DNA of 64,000 nt, from positions 186,001-250,000 of the forward strand of contig NZ_JADLZT010000002.1 in assembly GCF_015453285.1 (NCBI RefSeq), given 5' to 3'. Source of the DNA: Lysobacter niastensis. GTDB lineage: Bacteria; Pseudomonadota; Gammaproteobacteria; Xanthomonadales; Xanthomonadaceae. Shown in pieces: positions 25,299-34,097 of the stretch. Within the stretch, counting starts at the first letter, position 1, and each line of letters opens with the position of its first letter. Both the position numbers and the translations under genes were made by a program. The notes beneath the pieces were generated by a model. That model did no database searches. It had not been told where the DNA came from and saw only the letters and a program-made list of their open reading frames with translations.

Positions 25299-26654
25299 TC
25301 AGCTTTCGTACGCGGATTCACCGTGCGAGGTGATGTCCAGTCCCTCGCGCTCGGAATCCTCGGCCACGCGCAGGCCGACCACCGCCCTGACGACGAGGAA
25401 CGCGATGACCGATACGACCGCCGACCAGACCACGGTGACGCCCACGCTCAACGCCTGCACACCGAGCTGGTGCGCGATCGAGAAGTCGGCGGCGCCGGTG
25501 CCGCCCAGCGAGGGCGCGGTGAACACGCCGGTCAGCAGCGCCCCGATGATGCCGCCCAGACCGTGCACGCCGAACACGTCGAGCGCGTCGTCGGCGCGCA
25601 GCAGGCGCTTGAGCCCGGTTACGCCCCACACGCACAGCGCGCCTGCCGTGCCGCCGATCGCGATCGCGCCGAGCGGCCCAACCGTGCCGCAGGCCGGCGT
25701 GATCGCGACCAATCCCGCAACGACACCGGAGGCGCCGCCGAGCATCGACGGCTTGCCTTTCACCACCGCCTCCACGAGGCTCCACGCCAGCGCCGCCGCC
25801 GCGGTGGCGAGCAGCGTGTTGAGGAAGGCCAATGCCGCGCCTGCGGTGGCCTCGAGGTTGGAGCCCGCATTGAAGCCGAACCAGCCCACCCACAGCAGCG
25901 ACGCGCCGATCATCGTGAAGGTGACGTTGTGCGGCTTGAGCGCCTCGCGCCCGTAGCCGATGCGTCGCCCGACCAGGTACGCACCGACCAGCCCGGCGAC
26001 GCCGGCGTTGATGTGCACCACGGTGCCGCCGGCAAAGTCGATCGCGCCCTTCGCGAACAGCCAGCCGTCGGGCCCGTACCAGACCATGTGCGCGATCGGC
26101 AGGTAGGCGAAGGTGAACCACAACACCGAGAACAGCAGCACGGCGCGGAACTTGATGCGCTCGGCGAACGCGCCAACGATCAGCGCGCCGGTGATGCCGG
26201 CGAACGTCGACTGGAATGCGACGAAGACGTACTCCGGCAGCGAGACGCCTGCGGTGAACGTGGCCGACAGCGTCTCCTTCGTCACGCCAGAAAGGAACAG
26301 CTTGTCGAACGTACCGATGAACGCACCACCCCCACCGAACGCCAGTGTGTAGCCGTACGCCACCCACAGCAGCACGATCAGCGAGAACACCGCCAGCACC
26401 TGCATCAGCACCGACAGCACGTTCTTGCTGCGCACCAGGCCGCCGTAGAACAAGGCCAAGCCCGGCACCGTCATCAGCAGCACCAGCAGCGTCGAGGTCA
26501 GCATCCAGGCGACGTCGCCCTTGTCGACGATCGGTGCGGCCGCTTCCTGTGCGCCCGCGCTGCCCGCAAGCAGGGCCATCGCTGGCCCCGGCGCCAGCGC
26601 CAGTGTTCGCAGCATCCGCTCACGTGAGCGGGATCGGATCATGGTCGTTTTCAT
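25299..26654 (-). CDS. amtB: Ammonium transporter AmtB
   Basis: 451 residues. ATG 26654 has GAGAGA at good spacing; an in-frame GTG overlapping the glnK stop is an alternative. A cleavable N-terminal leader (LLAGSAGAQ) and eleven membrane helices follow. Pore histidines are visible as GGTVVHINAGVAG and FGVHGLGGIIGALLTG, and the family stretch FYGGLVRSKNVLSVLMQ is intact. It conducts ammonium across the inner membrane and is blocked by unmodified GlnK, encoded directly upstream. A TorF-like porin leads the same operon. Confidence 0.97.
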   Translation of the reverse strand: MKTTMIRSRSRERMLRTLALAPGPAMALLAGSAGAQEAAAPIVDKGDVAWMLTSTLLVLLMTVPGLALFYGGLVRSKNVLSVLMQVLAVFSLIVLLWVAYGYTLAFGGGGAFIGTFDKLFLSGVTKETLSATFTAGVSLPEYVFVAFQSTFAGITGALIVGAFAERIKFRAVLLFSVLWFTFAYLPIAHMVWYGPDGWLFAKGAIDFAGGTVVHINAGVAGLVGAYLVGRRIGYGREALKPHNVTFTMIGASLLWVGWFGFNAGSNLEATAGAALAFLNTLLATAAAALAWSLVEAVVKGKPSMLGGASGVVAGLVAITPACGTVGPLGAIAIGGTAGALCVWGVTGLKRLLRADDALDVFGVHGLGGIIGALLTGVFTAPSLGGTGAADFSIAHQLGVQALSVGVTVVWSAVVSVIAFLVVRAVVGLRVAEDSEREGLDITSHGESAYES

Positions 26655-26674
26655 GGTTCTCTCTCGCGTGAGGG

Positions 26675-27013
26675 TCACAGGGCGTCGTCGTCGAGTTCAC
26701 CGGTGCGGATGCGCACCGTGCGCTCGAGCGACTGCACGAAGATCTTTCCGTCGCCGACCTTGCCGGTGCGCGCGGCGTTCTGCAGCGCTTCCAGCGCGGC
26801 ATCCAGCGAAGCCACCGGCACGGCGCACTCGACCTTGAGCTTGGGCAGGAAGTCGACGACATACTCGGCACCGCGGTACAGCTCGGTGTGGCCCTTCTGG
26901 CGCCCGAAACCCTTTACTTCGGTGACGGTGATGCCGGACACGCCGACATCGGTGAGCGCTTCCCTCACCTCGTCGAGCTTGAACGGCCTGATGATCGCGG
27001 TGATCAGTTTCAT
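26675..27013 (-). CDS. glnK: PII signal protein GlnK
   Basis: 112 residues, the standard PII length: MKLITAIIRPFKLDEVREAL, the T-loop GFGRQKGHTELYRGAEYVVD with the uridylylation Tyr51 in GAEYVVD, and the C-terminal DGKIFVQSLERTVRIRTGE. It senses 2-oxoglutarate and ATP/ADP, binds AmtB, and feeds signals to NtrB. glnK is assigned rather than glnB because it directly precedes amtB. The porin gene ends 30 bases upstream. Confidence 0.96.
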   Translation of the reverse strand: MKLITAIIRPFKLDEVREALTDVGVSGITVTEVKGFGRQKGHTELYRGAEYVVDFLPKLKVECAVPVASLDAALEALQNAARTGKVGDGKIFVQSLERTVRIRTGELDDDAL

Positions 27014-27043
27014 CTCGCAGCTCCGTAAGGTTGAAGGGAATAG

Positions 27044-27802
27044 CTAGAAGGCTTTGGTCAACGTGAGCACGACTGCATCGCCACCGATGTCATTGCCGTG
27101 CGTGTTCGTGTAGAGCGCTTCGTCGGCATCGGTGTCGGTATAGGCCAGCGCGGCGGAGAAGCCGCCGTCGAACGCCTTGGTGACGCCGAGCTTCCAGTCG
27201 GCGTACTCGAAGGCCTCGTTGTTCTCGATCCACTGCTTGCCGGCATGGGCGTTGAGCGTCCAGCTGGGGACGAACTCCCAGTTCACGGCCGCGTCGAGAT
27301 AGCCGCTGCCATCGGAGTCGGCGTAGCCGAACAGATCGGTGAGTGCGTAGGAGTACTTGGCTGTGAACACACCGGCGCTGATGCCGAAGTAGAGCTCGGC
27401 CGTGTCGGCGCTGTTGAAGCCGGAAGGAAAGTCGCCCGGATACCAGTAGTACAGCGCGCCGACATCGAAGCCGACACTGTCGGTGAACCTGCCGCGGTAG
27501 CCGCCGTAGACGTCGAGCTCTAGACTGCTGGAGATCGGTGCGGCGGGAGTCGACATGTCCGACAGCCAGCTGATGTTGCTGCCCCAGCTGCCGATGTACA
27601 GGCCATTGTCGGCGGCGTACTCGATGCCGCCCTGCAACGCGGGGTCCTGGTCGTTCTGCGAGATGCCGCGAAAGATGTAATCGCTGGTCAGCGCCAGCGA
27701 GCCGGACGTGCCGGCGTGTGCCCCCGATGCGGCCAGCACCAGCGGCAGGGCGAAAGCAATGCGTGTGAGCGTGGTTCGAACGGCAACGGCTGGATGCGTC
27801 AT
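27044..27802 (-). CDS. TorF-family putative porin
   Basis: 252 residues from ATG 27802 (an ATG six codons earlier is also preceded by a good GGAGGGG). A signal peptide ends ASGAHA. The mature protein matches the TIGR02001/TorF outer-membrane family: GSLALTSDYIFRGISQNDQD, LQGGIEYAADNGLYIGSWGS, DVGALYYWYPGDFPSG and a terminal VLTLTKAF with the C-terminal Phe. It begins a porin-glnK-amtB operon, so it probably lets ammonium or small amino-nitrogen compounds through the outer membrane; that is inference from position. I found no convincing NtrC or sigma-54 site upstream. Confidence 0.9.
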   Translation of the reverse strand: MTHPAVAVRTTLTRIAFALPLVLAASGAHAGTSGSLALTSDYIFRGISQNDQDPALQGGIEYAADNGLYIGSWGSNISWLSDMSTPAAPISSSLELDVYGGYRGRFTDSVGFDVGALYYWYPGDFPSGFNSADTAELYFGISAGVFTAKYSYALTDLFGYADSDGSGYLDAAVNWEFVPSWTLNAHAGKQWIENNEAFEYADWKLGVTKAFDGGFSAALAYTDTDADEALYTNTHGNDIGGDAVVLTLTKAF

Positions 27803-27952
27803 GACACAGGCCTCTCTCATGTGGTTGGCCCCTCCCCGGTCATTGGCTTCGTCGTATTGCCCGCGCGGCGGACACGGAACCAGGCACGCCGAATGGCGAC
27901 GCCGTGTTCAGGTGTACTTGGTGTCGACTGCGCGTTGTCGCGTGATGCGTCC

Positions 27953-28111
27953 CGCAGGGATGGCCGCGGCTGGACGTGGTGCGCGCTCGCAGGGATGGCC
28001 GCGAGGCGTGGGAAGTGCGCGTCCGCGGCGGTTCGCGGAGCGATTGCAGGTCGCGCTTCGCAGGGCTGGCCACGAAGCGGAGGTGACGCGCGCGCCGCAG
28101 GGTTGGCCGCG
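27953..28111. repeat. Degenerate ~36-bp tandem repeat between porin and glnA
   Basis: Four copies of CGCAGGGNTGGCCNCG start at 27953, 27988, 28059 and 28096 (spacings 35, 71 and 37), so the period is about 36 with one copy eroded. The copies vary at single bases (GAT, GCT, GTT). The whole 428-bp gap has no credible gene; the rest is GC-rich sequence plus the hairpin at 28201. Confidence 0.7.
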
Positions 28112-28200
28112 GGGCGGTGTTGCTGTTGAGCCTTTGCTTGCTTCGCAGCGGCAGGAACGTCGGGGGCTTTGACTTCGCCGCTATCGGTCGCGGCGAGCGC

Positions 28201-28240
28201 CCTCACCCCAACCCCTCTCCCGCAGGCGGGAGAGGGGCTT
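28201..28240. repeat. Recurring CCCCTCTCCC hairpin element (copy 1)
   Basis: CCCCTCTCCCGC pairs with GCGGGAGAGGGG across a tight loop, preceded by CCTCACCCCAA. A second copy with the same flanks is at 37764. It sits nine bases after the glnA stop and may end that transcript, although no T-run follows on the minus strand. Confidence 0.75.
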
Positions 28241-28248
28241 TTGGAGCA

Positions 28249-29658
28249 TCAGACCGTGTAGTACATCTGGTACTCGAGCGGATGCGTCGCGGCGCGGAAG
28301 CGGGTCACTTCCTGCATCTTCAGCGCGATGTAGCCGTCGATGAAGTCGTCGGTGAACACGCCGCCGGCCTTGAGGAAGTCGCGATCCTTGTCGAGGGCTT
28401 CCAGCGCCTGGTCGAGGCTGTGGCACACGGTCGGGATGTTCTTCTCTTCTTCCGGCGGCAGGTCGTACAGGTCCTTGTCGCTCGGTGCACCCGGGTCGAT
28501 CTGGTTCTTGATGCCGTCCAGGCCGGCCATCATCAGCGCGGCGAAGGTCAGGTAGCCCGACTGGATCGGATCCGGGAAGCGGATCTCGATGCGGCGTGCC
28601 TTCGGGTTCGACACGAACGGAATGCGGCAGCTGGCCGAACGGTTGCGGGCCGAGTAGGCCAGCATCACCGGAGCCTCGTAGCCCGGCACCAGGCGCTTGT
28701 AGCTGTTGGTGCCCGAGTTGGTGAACGCGTTCAGCGCGCGGGCGTGCTTGAAGATGCCGCCGATGTACCACAGCGCCATCTGCGACAGGCCGCCGTAGCC
28801 GTCACCGGTGAACAGGTTGACGCCGCCCTTGGACAGCGACTGGTGCACGTGCATGCCGCTGCCGTTGTCGCCGACGATCGGCTTGGGCATGAAGGTCGCG
28901 GTCTTGCCGTTGCGGTGGGCGACGTTCTTGATGATGTACTTCATCGTCATCAGCTCGTCGGCCTTCTTGACCAGCGAGTTGAACTTGGTGCCGATCTCGC
29001 ACTGGCCGGCGTTGGCCACTTCATGGTGGTGGACTTCCACTTCCATGCCGACCTGCTCCAGCGTCTTGCACATCTCGGCGCGGATGTCGTGCAGCGAGTC
29101 CAGCGGAGCGACCGGGAAGTAGCCGCCCTTCACCATCGGACGGTAGCCGGTGTTGCCGCCGTCGTATTCGCGGCCGGAGTTCCAATGCGCTTCTTCCGAG
29201 TCGATGTGGAAGAAGGTGTGGCCCATTTCATTGGCGAAGCGGACCGAGTCGAAGATGAAGAACTCGGGCTCCGGACCGAAGAAGGCCTGGTCGGCGATGC
29301 CGCTGGACTTCAGGAACGCCTCGGCGCGCTTGGCGACGCCGCGCGGGTCGCGCGAGTAGGCCTGCATGGTGGCCGGATCGAGGATGTCGCAGGTCAGCAC
29401 CACGGTCGGATCGGCGGTGAACGGATCCAGGAACGCGGTCGACGCGTCGGGCAGCAGCACCATGTCGGACTCGTTGATGCCCTTCCAGCCGCTGATCGAC
29501 GAGCCGTCGAACATCTTGCCGTCCTCGAACAGGCTCGGCTCGACGATCGACTTCGGGAAGGTCACGTGGTGCTGCACGCCGCGCATGTCGACGAAGCGCA
29601 GGTCGACGAACTCGACCTTGTGGTCCTTGATGAGCTTTTCTACGTGTTCGAGGGACAT
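28249..29658 (-). CDS. glnA: Glutamine synthetase type I
   Basis: Dodecameric cytosolic enzyme making glutamine from glutamate, ammonium and ATP. 469 residues from ATG 29658. The beta-Grasp start ([20 protein letters not shown]) and [16 protein letters not shown] are followed by active-site stretches [35 protein letters not shown]-like [28 protein letters not shown] and the adenylylation site [10 protein letters not shown] (Tyr398), so it should be controlled by GlnE. A sigma-54 promoter and NtrC sites lie upstream. Downstream is a hairpin element. Confidence 0.98.
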   Translation of the reverse strand: MSLEHVEKLIKDHKVEFVDLRFVDMRGVQHHVTFPKSIVEPSLFEDGKMFDGSSISGWKGINESDMVLLPDASTAFLDPFTADPTVVLTCDILDPATMQAYSRDPRGVAKRAEAFLKSSGIADQAFFGPEPEFFIFDSVRFANEMGHTFFHIDSEEAHWNSGREYDGGNTGYRPMVKGGYFPVAPLDSLHDIRAEMCKTLEQVGMEVEVHHHEVANAGQCEIGTKFNSLVKKADELMTMKYIIKNVAHRNGKTATFMPKPIVGDNGSGMHVHQSLSKGGVNLFTGDGYGGLSQMALWYIGGIFKHARALNAFTNSGTNSYKRLVPGYEAPVMLAYSARNRSASCRIPFVSNPKARRIEIRFPDPIQSGYLTFAALMMAGLDGIKNQIDPGAPSDKDLYDLPPEEEKNIPTVCHSLDQALEALDKDRDFLKAGGVFTDDFIDGYIALKMQEVTRFRAATHPLEYQMYYTV

Positions 29659-29696
29659 GGGCGGAGGCCTGGGTGGTGAAGGATGCCTCCTATCTA

Positions 29697-29711
29697 GCAA
29701 GCCGCGTGCCA
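29697..29711 (-). promoter_or_regulatory. Sigma-54 (-24/-12) promoter of glnA
   Basis: Minus-strand TGGCACGCGGCTTGC matches the sigma-54 consensus TGGCAC-N5-TTGC at every fixed position. The start of transcription would be near 29685, giving a leader of about 27 bases before the glnA ATG. Fits activation by NtrC. Confidence 0.9.
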
Positions 29712-29784
29712 ACTTTCTTGGCTTTGTAACTGTTTGATTGAAAAGGAGACAACCCGGTGTACCTCACGCCTTCGCCAAGTCTTG

Positions 29785-29819
29785 CGCACCATAACGGTGC
29801 AATGCGCGATTCTGGTGCG
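29785..29819 (-). promoter_or_regulatory. Two NtrC-type sites upstream of glnA
   Basis: Site 1 (29785-29801) has GCACC-ATAAC-GGTGC, a near-perfect dyad; site 2 (29803-29819) is weaker, TGCGC-N7-GTGCG. Measured from the inferred start at 29685, site 1 is centred at about -108, the same place as one of the enhancer sites of enteric glnA. The two centres are 18 bp apart, closer than the ~32 bp seen in E. coli. Confidence 0.8.
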
Positions 29820-29897
29820 GTCTAAACGACGCATGTTCGGGCGGCCCGCCCGGCGCAGCTTGCAGGGAGGGCCCCCACCCGGTAGACCAGCCCCCCT

Positions 29898-29924
29898 GCG
29901 CGGCTCCCACACGGGGAGCCGCGC
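29898..29924 (-). terminator. Hairpin abutting the SphA-like gene stop
   Basis: A perfect 11-bp stem GCGCGGCTCCC/GGGAGCCGCGC with a five-base loop begins at the base after the stop codon. No T-run follows, so it is a weak terminator or a 3'-end protector. Confidence 0.5.
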
Positions 29925-30881
29925 TCAGAACGTGACCATCGCCGTGACCATCAGCGGGTCGCCCTCGATGCGGTTCTTCACGTCGAACTCCTGCAGCCAC
30001 CGCGCGGCGAACTCCACCTGTCCGCCCTTCCAGTGCTTGGTGTAGTTGACCGTGGGGCCCAGCGCGAACGCGCGCCCCTTGAAGCCGTTGAGACGATCGG
30101 CCGTCGGACCGTCGTCGTCCTCGATCTGCTCGATCCAGCCGCCGATGCCGCCGACGCCCCAGCCGTTGGCGAAGCGCTTGATCAGCTGCGCGTCGAGGCG
30201 GAACACAGTGCCGTTCTCGTAGTCGGTCGCGTCGTTCTTCGTGTAGATGTCGAAGGCGCCGAGCACGCTGAACTCCAGTGTTCCCTTCTGCATCAGCTGC
30301 GTGTAGCCCACCGTCGGCGAGAACGTCCAGTTGTTGAGGCTGAGGTTGGCCAACCGGTTCGCGTCGTAGCTTCCCCAGTCGGTGTACACGTACAGCGCCA
30401 GCGACATGTGGTGGGTCTTGTCAAAGTGGTAGCTGGCGATCACCGGCGCAAAGAACGGATCGAACAGACCCCATCCGTCCTCGTCGCTGACCCGTCCAGT
30501 GCGTGGCCCAAGCGAGACATTGGCGTCCACTTCCACGTTCGCCAGCGGCAATGCGCCCATCGAGGCGAAGTTCCAGCGGCCTTCACCGGTGTCCCAGACG
30601 TACACGCCGGTCAACGACAGCATGTCGAACGTCGCATCCACGCCCAGCGACACCACGTTGTTCAACGGCACTTCGCGCGAACCGCCGATGTCGCCCGAGT
30701 AATGGACGTAGCCCACTCCGGCCGTGAACCCCGGTGCCGGCGGTATGACGCCGGCGTAGGAGGTGATGTTGGTGCCGGTGATCGTGCGGCCGAGCGCGCC
30801 TTCGACGGCATGCGCCGGCATTGCGACCGCCAGCGATGCGGCCAGCCCCAGCAGGCCGGTGTGCAGGAGTACATGCTTCAT
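29925..30881 (-). CDS. SphA-family (COG4313-like) outer-membrane transporter
   Basis: 318 residues. The signal peptide is MKHVLLHTGLLGLAASLAVA then MPAHA. The mature protein has the look of the phenol-degradation 'meta'/SphA barrel family: TSYAGVIPPAPGFTAGVGYV, YHFDKTHHMSLALYVYTDWG, NWTFSPTVGYTQLMQKGTLE, GWGVGGIGGWIEQIEDDDGP, and a terminal MVTF with aromatic C-end. Family members are putative channels for hydrophobic or aromatic compounds. It is last of four same-strand genes encoding exported proteins and starts 26 bases after the 854-residue gene, so cotranscription is likely. Substrate unknown. Confidence 0.85.
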   Translation of the reverse strand: MKHVLLHTGLLGLAASLAVAMPAHAVEGALGRTITGTNITSYAGVIPPAPGFTAGVGYVHYSGDIGGSREVPLNNVVSLGVDATFDMLSLTGVYVWDTGEGRWNFASMGALPLANVEVDANVSLGPRTGRVSDEDGWGLFDPFFAPVIASYHFDKTHHMSLALYVYTDWGSYDANRLANLSLNNWTFSPTVGYTQLMQKGTLEFSVLGAFDIYTKNDATDYENGTVFRLDAQLIKRFANGWGVGGIGGWIEQIEDDDGPTADRLNGFKGRAFALGPTVNYTKHWKGGQVEFAARWLQEFDVKNRIEGDPLMVTAMVTF

Positions 30882-30907
30882 CGCCTGGAGTCCTCTCTCT
30901 TTGCCGG

Positions 30908-33472
30908 TCAGCGTCGGCGGAATCCGCCACCGCCGCGCATCCCACCACCCATGCTCGGACGGAATCCACCGGCGGGTCGGTTGTAACCACCGGCCGGACG
31001 CTGCGGCGGCGGCCGCGATGAACGTTCGAAGCCACTGCCGCCCTGGATGCGCTCGTTGCCGCGTTCGCGCGCGAAGCGGTCCTGGTCGAGGTTGTGGGTC
31101 TGTCCGGACAGGTCCTGCGAACGTGCATTGCGATCGGGCTTGTCGACCTGGCTCCAGTTGCCGTCGTCGTACTTGTAGACGTTGCCGTCCTTGCCTGCGT
31201 AGATGTTGTCGTTGACCTCGACGACGCCGCCCTTGTGCATCGTCCCGGTGTCGGCGTTGTAATGGAAACCGGCGGCGCCGCGTGCATCGACGCGCTCGCC
31301 CTGGCTGTTGAACGCACCCGCACCGGCCGCGCCTTCCGGTCCGGCCACCGCGCCTCCTGCCTTCTGCGTCACGCGGCCGGTGTCGGTGTTGATGGTGGTC
31401 CGCCGCCCGCCGGCTGCGGCCTGCCCGGTGTACGGATTGACTGCCACGCCGCCGCTGCCGGCGACGACACGCCCGGTCTGCGGGTTGTAGCGGATGCCTT
31501 GCGCACCAGCGCGCGTGGTGCCGGTGTAGATGTTGGTGTTCACACCCGCACGGCCGACACCGCGGCCACCCGTGGCTTCGTTGTAGAAGCCACCACGACC
31601 GGCGCGGCCGACGTTGCCGGTCCAGGGATTCGCCCATGCCGCTGCGGTGCCGCGCACGGCGGCGTTGCCCCAGTGGCCATAGACGTTCCAGGCAGCGGCG
31701 CCGCCGCCCCACCAACCCCACGGATAGGCCGGGCCGTACCACGGCCCCCACCACGGGCTGTACGGGCCGTACCAGCCGCCATACCAGCCCCAGCCCCAGC
31801 CGAAAGACCAGCCGACCCAGGCATTCCAGCCGAAGTACACGCCCATGCCGTAGGTCGGCGGGCAGCCGTACCAGTACGCGCCGACCCACGGCGTGCAGGT
31901 GTAGCCGGTGCCATAGACGACCACGTCGTCACTCACGACCGTGCCGTAGTAGCCGGGCGTGTATCCGACATAGACGTCGTCGCCGTACTCGCCGTACACG
32001 CGCACGTAGGTGACGTAGTGCAGCGGCGAACTGGTCGGGATCGAATAGATCTCCGCCGGCACGCTGGTGGCCACCTGCCACGGCCCGGTGGCGGCCTTGG
32101 CGGTGAACCAGACGCCCTTGTCGACCGCATAGAAGCTGTCCGCCGCGACGCGGATCACCGGGACCGGCGTGTTGATGGCGTACTGGAGCTGCGTGCCGCC
32201 GATCGGCTGGAACTGGGGCGCGCCGTCGTACTGCACGCTCAGCTTCGCCTCCTTGCGGTTGACGGTGGCGGTCTGCGGAATGCCGTTGGCGATCAGCGCC
32301 TCCTTCGACTCCGGCGTGTTCGGGATCGATGCGAGCACGCCGCTCTTCGGGCTCTCCGGCGGGATCTTCGCGAAGTCTCCCGGCAGCCTCGAAGGCGCGA
32401 CATAGCTCCACGGGCCCTTGCTGCCCGGCGCGGTGAACCAGCGCCCGGACACCAGCACGTACCACGCATTGTTATTGCCGCCATCGACGATCACGTCGGC
32501 TCCGGTGTTGTCGACGTAGCTCAGCTTGGTGCCGGGGATGTCGACGAACTGCGGCTCGCCCTGCACCGAGATCAGCTCTGCCGCCTTGGTGCGTACGTAG
32601 ATGTCGGGCACGCGGCCGGCGGCGAAGTCCTGCTTGAGCGCATCGGGCTGCTGGTCGAGCGCGTCGACCTGCTTGCTGGCGACCGCCTGGTCCTTCGCCT
32701 TGACCAGCGCCGGATCGGGATTTGCCACCTGCGTCCACGGGCCATCCAGGCTCGCCGCACCGGCCCAGTGTCCGCCGACCACGGTGTAGAACTTGCCGTC
32801 CTTCTGCAGCAACAGCGAGCGCGTGTTGATCACGCGCTGCACGCCGCCGACGCCGCTCGGCTTCAGCGCGGGCTGGCCATCCACCAGCACGAGCACCGCC
32901 GGAGCGGTACTGAAGATGATGTCGGGTGCCTCGTTGCGCACCGGCAGCGACTGCGGCTTCGCCGCATCGACCTGGGCGATCGCCATCGCCGACTCGAGCT
33001 GGTCCAGCGAAATGGTCAGCGTCGACTTCTGCTTCATCTGCTCGCGTGCCAGCTCCAGGTACTCCGCCTGTTTCGCGGTCGCGGTCGGGAAGCTTGCGCT
33101 GGGCAGCTCGATATCGGTCAGCACCACCGCGCGTGCGTCCTTGTCGACCTGGGTGCGTGCCTGGAACTGCACGACGCCGAAGTCGCTCGTGTCCTGCGCC
33201 TTGCCATCCGGCCCGCTGCGGGTGCCGGTCTTCACCGACATCGCGAAGCGCCCCTTGAGCTGGTTGCCTTCCCAGCTCTCGAACTGCGGCTGGTGCACGC
33301 TGAAGTTCGTGCCGCGGACGGTGAACTGGCGCGGGAACGGTCGCGCATCGATGTTGACCGCGCTGGCGGCCGCATCCTGGCCTGCCGCGATTACGGCGCC
33401 TGTAACACCTCCTGCCATTGCCAGCACCAGCAGTGGAACGGCCAGCAATGAAAAGCGTGATTGGCTGCGCAT
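30908..33472 (-). CDS. Large exported protein with aromatic- and Gly/Arg-rich segments (854 aa)
   Basis: Signal peptide at the N-terminus (LLAVPLLVLAMAGGVTGAVI). Residues ~35-510 are a globular region with repeated short motifs of the kind VVGGHWAGAASLDGPWTQV, WYVLVSGRWFTAPGSKGPWS and AVDKGVWFTAKAATGPWQVA, i.e. three W-F/G-x-GPW repeats. Then YSIPTSSPLHYVTYVRVYGE and YVGYTPGYYGTVV lead into a Trp/Gly/Tyr-rich stretch (WSFGWGWGWYGGWYGPYSPW) and an Asn/Gly/Arg-rich tail ending in MGGGMRGGGGFRRR. Proteins with this YVTYVRVYG-type core are annotated as carbohydrate-binding family V/XII-like, with no experimental role that I know of. It lies between the Asn-repeat protein and the SphA-like barrel. 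Confidence 0.85.
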   Translation of the reverse strand: MRSQSRFSLLAVPLLVLAMAGGVTGAVIAAGQDAAASAVNIDARPFPRQFTVRGTNFSVHQPQFESWEGNQLKGRFAMSVKTGTRSGPDGKAQDTSDFGVVQFQARTQVDKDARAVVLTDIELPSASFPTATAKQAEYLELAREQMKQKSTLTISLDQLESAMAIAQVDAAKPQSLPVRNEAPDIIFSTAPAVLVLVDGQPALKPSGVGGVQRVINTRSLLLQKDGKFYTVVGGHWAGAASLDGPWTQVANPDPALVKAKDQAVASKQVDALDQQPDALKQDFAAGRVPDIYVRTKAAELISVQGEPQFVDIPGTKLSYVDNTGADVIVDGGNNNAWYVLVSGRWFTAPGSKGPWSYVAPSRLPGDFAKIPPESPKSGVLASIPNTPESKEALIANGIPQTATVNRKEAKLSVQYDGAPQFQPIGGTQLQYAINTPVPVIRVAADSFYAVDKGVWFTAKAATGPWQVATSVPAEIYSIPTSSPLHYVTYVRVYGEYGDDVYVGYTPGYYGTVVSDDVVVYGTGYTCTPWVGAYWYGCPPTYGMGVYFGWNAWVGWSFGWGWGWYGGWYGPYSPWWGPWYGPAYPWGWWGGGAAAWNVYGHWGNAAVRGTAAAWANPWTGNVGRAGRGGFYNEATGGRGVGRAGVNTNIYTGTTRAGAQGIRYNPQTGRVVAGSGGVAVNPYTGQAAAGGRRTTINTDTGRVTQKAGGAVAGPEGAAGAGAFNSQGERVDARGAAGFHYNADTGTMHKGGVVEVNDNIYAGKDGNVYKYDDGNWSQVDKPDRNARSQDLSGQTHNLDQDRFARERGNERIQGGSGFERSSRPPPQRPAGGYNRPAGGFRPSMGGGMRGGGGFRRR

Positions 33473-33560
33473 GGAGACCTCGATGCGAACGATGCGGACT
33501 TTCCGTCAGCACCGGCCGCGGACCACGCACTGCGCGCCGCGGCCGGAACCGTTGCCGTGA

Positions 33561-34097
33561 TCACGGCGCGTTGACCACCACGTACTGGACCTGCGTGCCG
33601 GCGTACTGCGGCTGGTACCAGGTGCTGCCGCACTGCTGGTAGGCGATGCCGTTCACCACCGTGCTCACGCAACTGGGCGGCACGGAGTACACGATCGAGC
33701 CGATCGCAGCCGCGGTAACGGCTACGGCGGTCGTGACGGCCGCAGCGGCAGCGACTGGATGGTCGTCCCAGCCGTGGTTCCAGCCATTGTCGACGTCGAT
33801 GTCGACTTCGTTGTGGATGTTGACGTCTCGGTTGATGTTGGTATTCCGGTTGACGTTGGTATTGCGGTTGACGTTCGTGGTGTTGCGATTGACGTTGGAA
33901 CGATTGGCCTGGCCGCCACCGGACGGGCGGCTGGCCGCCGCCTGTCCACCACCGCCGCGCGCGGCGCCCGCATGGTTGACGCTCGTGCGCGCGCCACCGC
34001 GTGCCTCGGCATCGCCGCTCAGCGCAAGCAGACCCGCGGTGCCAGCGACGAAACCGGCGACCAGACCCAGCACCGGAATGCAGTAACGAATGTTCAT
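33561..34097 (-). CDS. Exported Asn/Arg-repeat protein (178 aa)
   Basis: N-terminal signal/anchor (YCIPVLGLVAGFVAGTAGLL) then a Gly/Ala/Ser linker and a repeat run of Asn-Val-Asn-Arg-Asn-Thr units (about residues 68-90, for example NVNRNTNVNRNTNINRD), an acidic HNEVDIDVDNGWNHGW, a hydrophobic Ala/Val/Thr segment that may cross a membrane, and a C-terminal domain with two Cys (PPSCVSTVVNGIAYQQCGST) and YQPQYAGTQVQYVVV. The C-terminal motif resembles small exported proteins found beside the large protein downstream. Its ATG overlaps the DUF2092 stop. Function unknown. Confidence 0.8.
   Translation of the reverse strand: MNIRYCIPVLGLVAGFVAGTAGLLALSGDAEARGGARTSVNHAGAARGGGGQAAASRPSGGGQANRSNVNRNTTNVNRNTNVNRNTNINRDVNIHNEVDIDVDNGWNHGWDDHPVAAAAAVTTAVAVTAAAIGSIVYSVPPSCVSTVVNGIAYQQCGSTWYQPQYAGTQVQYVVVNAP

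Noticed and set aside
27803-27952. Sigma-54/NtrC promoter for the porin-glnK-amtB operon
   Set aside because: I looked for TGGCAC-N5-TTGC and GCAC-N7-GTGC on the minus strand and found only poor matches.
28117-33451. Long plus-strand frames (520 and 785 residues) opposite glnA and the 854-residue protein
   Set aside because: They are GC-driven mirror frames of well-supported minus-strand genes, with Arg/Ala/Asp-skewed composition and no family signature.
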